NCBI GenBank assembly: GCA_017521875.1
Contig: JAFXBH010000185.1
Span: 1 to 13,688, forward strand
Source: Oscillospiraceae bacterium
Lineage (GTDB): Bacteria; Bacillota; Clostridia; Oscillospirales; Oscillospiraceae
Length of the DNA stretch: 13,688 bases
Reading direction: 5' to 3'
This document shows, one piece after another, positions 12,284-13,688 of the stretch. The position numbers and the translations under genes are program-made. The notes below the pieces were generated by a model. That model was not told where the DNA came from. It was given only the letters and a program-made list of their open reading frames with translations, and searched no databases. Position 1 is the first letter of the stretch. Every line of letters begins with the position of its first letter.

Positions 12284-13357
12284 TTATCTCTTAACTCTTG
12301 CGTTGCCGCCCCAGACGCTCCAAACCACGTCTTCGTCAGCAGGCTGTGCATAGTCGGTCAGGAAGGTGGTTGCCAGTGCGCCGGATGCCCAGCCGAACTG
12401 GATCCACTTTTCGCTCTCCCAACCCTTCAGAATGCCGTAGAGCATACCGCCGACGAAGCCGTCGCCGCCGCCGATACGGTCCAAAACGGTGATGGGACGG
12501 GGTTCGACCACGTGCCACTGGTCGCCGGCCAGCATAATAGCGCCCCACAGGTGGTTGTTTACATTTACAACCTGACGCAGGGTGGTAGCGTAAACAGAGG
12601 CGTTGGGGAACTGCGCCTTTACGCGGCCGATCATCTCCTTGAAGGAGTCGATCTTGGCACCGATGTCCTTACCGCAGGCCTCGGGGCCCTGAACGCCCAG
12701 GCACAACTGGAAATCTTCCTCGTTACCGATGAGAATGTCGGCAACGGAAGCAATCTCAGTGAAGATATCATGCAGTTCCTGCTCACGACCCTTCCAGAAG
12801 GAAGCCCGGTAGTTCAGGTCAAAGGAGATCAGGGTGCCGTACTTCTTAGCGGCTCTTGCCAGTTCCAGACAGAAGATGCTGGTCTCGTGGGACAGAGCGC
12901 CGATCAGGCCGGACAGGTGGAGGATGCCTACGCCTTCCTGGCCGAAGATGCGCTCTAAGTCAAAGTCCTTGATGTTCAGGGTGCGGCCTACTTCGCCGGC
13001 ACGGTCGTTGCAGACACGGGGGCCACGAGAGCCGTAACCGGAGTCAGCGATGTTGAACTGGTGGCGGTAGCCCCAGGGATCGCCCTGCTCTACTTCCTTG
13101 CCTTCATAGTCCATACCACGGCTGCGGAGATCCCGCTTGATGAAGTCAGCGATGGGGCTGTCCTTGACGAAAGTGGTCAGCACCTTGGTGGGCAGACCCA
13201 GGTATGCGGAGATGGAGGCCACATTGGTCTCAGCAGAAGTTGCCTGCATCATAAACATATTGGAAGATGCAACGGGCTGGCCGTTGGGAGGGGTGATACG
13301 AACACCCATACTGGTGGGTACTACCAGAGCATATTTGCAGTTTTCACGAATCTTCAT
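12284..13357 (-). CDS. PfkB-family sugar kinase (2-keto-3-deoxygluconate kinase-like)
   Basis: 357-aa ribokinase-fold kinase. The C-terminal PfkB signature is DRIGGGDGFVGGMLYGIL (293-310) with catalytic Asp299; the common form is GAGDxF, so an extra Gly replaces Ala. Other expected segments are FDLNYRASFWK (179-189), ADILIGNEEDF (206-216) and FGWASGALATTF (321-332). The N-terminal substrate loop reads MQATSAETNVASISAYLG (37-54), where typical members have GGAxxNVA. The layout with DLNYR and IGNEEDF resembles 2-keto-3-deoxygluconate kinases, but the changed loop leaves the substrate open. The start ATG follows GAGGA by 7 nt and lies 27 bp after the 6-phosphogluconate dehydrogenase stop with no terminator between, so the two are most likely co-transcribed. 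Third codon positions are G/C-rich, as in gnd, suggesting high expression. Confidence 0.87.
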   Translation of the reverse strand: MKIRENCKYALVVPTSMGVRITPPNGQPVASSNMFMMQATSAETNVASISAYLGLPTKVLTTFVKDSPIADFIKRDLRSRGMDYEGKEVEQGDPWGYRHQFNIADSGYGSRGPRVCNDRAGEVGRTLNIKDFDLERIFGQEGVGILHLSGLIGALSHETSIFCLELARAAKKYGTLISFDLNYRASFWKGREQELHDIFTEIASVADILIGNEEDFQLCLGVQGPEACGKDIGAKIDSFKEMIGRVKAQFPNASVYATTLRQVVNVNNHLWGAIMLAGDQWHVVEPRPITVLDRIGGGDGFVGGMLYGILKGWESEKWIQFGWASGALATTFLTDYAQPADEDVVWSVWGGNARVKR

Positions 13358-13384
13358 AAAAAAGTCCTCACTTTCCGATATTAT

Positions 13385-13688
13385 TTAAACGGTATACTGA
13401 GTCGCTGCGGTGTCGCCGCCGTGGCCGGTCCAGTTGGTGTGGAAGAACTGACCGCGCTCAGCATCGACGCGCTCGTAGGTGTGTGCGCCGAAGTAGTCAC
13501 GCTGAGCCTGCAGCAGGTTAGCCGGCAGTCTGTCGCAACGGTAGCCATCGTAGTAGCTAAGAGCAGAGGAGAATGCGGGAGTGGGCATACCGCACATTGC
13601 ACCCTGTGCAACGACCTTACGCCAGCCGGGCAGCAGAGCAGCCAGCTTCTCGGTGAAGTAGGGATCCAGCAGCAGGTTGGTCAGCTCG
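13385..13688 (-). CDS. gnd: 6-Phosphogluconate dehydrogenase, C-terminal part (start outside window)
   Basis: About 100 C-terminal residues are visible, reading from the right edge to a TAA at 13385-13387. The text [20 protein letters not shown], then [35 protein letters not shown] and FHTNWTG is the well-conserved end of decarboxylating 6-phosphogluconate dehydrogenase, including the [11 protein letters not shown] segment whose His and Arg reach into the partner subunit's active site. The enzyme makes ribulose 5-phosphate and NAD(P)H from 6-phosphogluconate in the pentose phosphate route. The tail ends [11 protein letters not shown]. It precedes the PfkB kinase in a probable operon. Coenzyme preference cannot be judged because the N-terminal domain is missing. 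Confidence 0.93.
   Translation of the reverse strand, partial: ELTNLLLDPYFTEKLAALLPGWRKVVAQGAMCGMPTPAFSSALSYYDGYRCDRLPANLLQAQRDYFGAHTYERVDAERGQFFHTNWTGHGGDTAATQYTV

Overview
The window looks like chromosomal DNA from a Gram-positive Clostridia bacterium, most likely a gut member of the Oscillospirales/Ruminococcaceae. This is judged from the strong AGGAGG-type ribosome binding sites, the closely packed genes each ending in a hairpin plus T-run, the protein families present, and a secreted Cys/His-module surface protein typical of that group. The taxonomy is inference; no rRNA or other marker is present. All genes except one (a ParB/Noc-like gene at 7172-7960) lie on the minus strand.

Layout from left to right. 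(1) 1-2492: a large secreted, internally duplicated beta-helix-type surface protein. It runs off the left edge and is interrupted by a one-base deletion at about 579-581. It is preceded by a roughly 180-nt leader carrying an inverted repeat, and by a good promoter at 2678-2706. (2) 2813-5296: a diaminopimelate/lysine operon dapA-dapB-dapF with ATGA overlaps and a terminator. (3) 5298-5824: a small single-gene unit for a 136-aa P-loop NTP-binding protein, with its own promoter and terminator. (4) 5839-7059: an AlaX-type alanyl-tRNA editing protein, divergent from (5) the Noc/ParB-like gene, which ends in a terminator shared with (6) the convergent pair encoding a ferredoxin-ASKHA corrinoid activator (RACo/RamA-like) and a DUF3786 protein. 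(7) 10607-11204: an AllA-like (ureidoglycolate lyase family) cupin gene. (8) 11213-12222: a Gfo/Idh/MocA oxidoreductase. (9) 12241-13688: a PfkB-type sugar kinase, apparently in an operon behind the C-terminal end of 6-phosphogluconate dehydrogenase, which runs off the right edge.

How the genes relate. The dap operon makes meso-DAP for cell wall and lysine. The gnd-kinase operon and perhaps the neighbouring oxidoreductase serve sugar or sugar-acid metabolism. The ferredoxin-ASKHA/DUF3786 pair is probably for reductive reactivation of a corrinoid protein, but no methyltransferase or corrinoid protein lies in the window. I found no RNA genes, insertion sequences, CRISPR arrays or phage genes.

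Nothing here is clearly a new multi-gene system. The best leads are the frameshifted, duplicated surface protein with its two identically spaced six-Cys modules and structured leader; the translationally coupled RACo-DUF3786 pair; the altered zinc-site residue in the AlaX protein; and the altered active-site motifs of the PfkB kinase.
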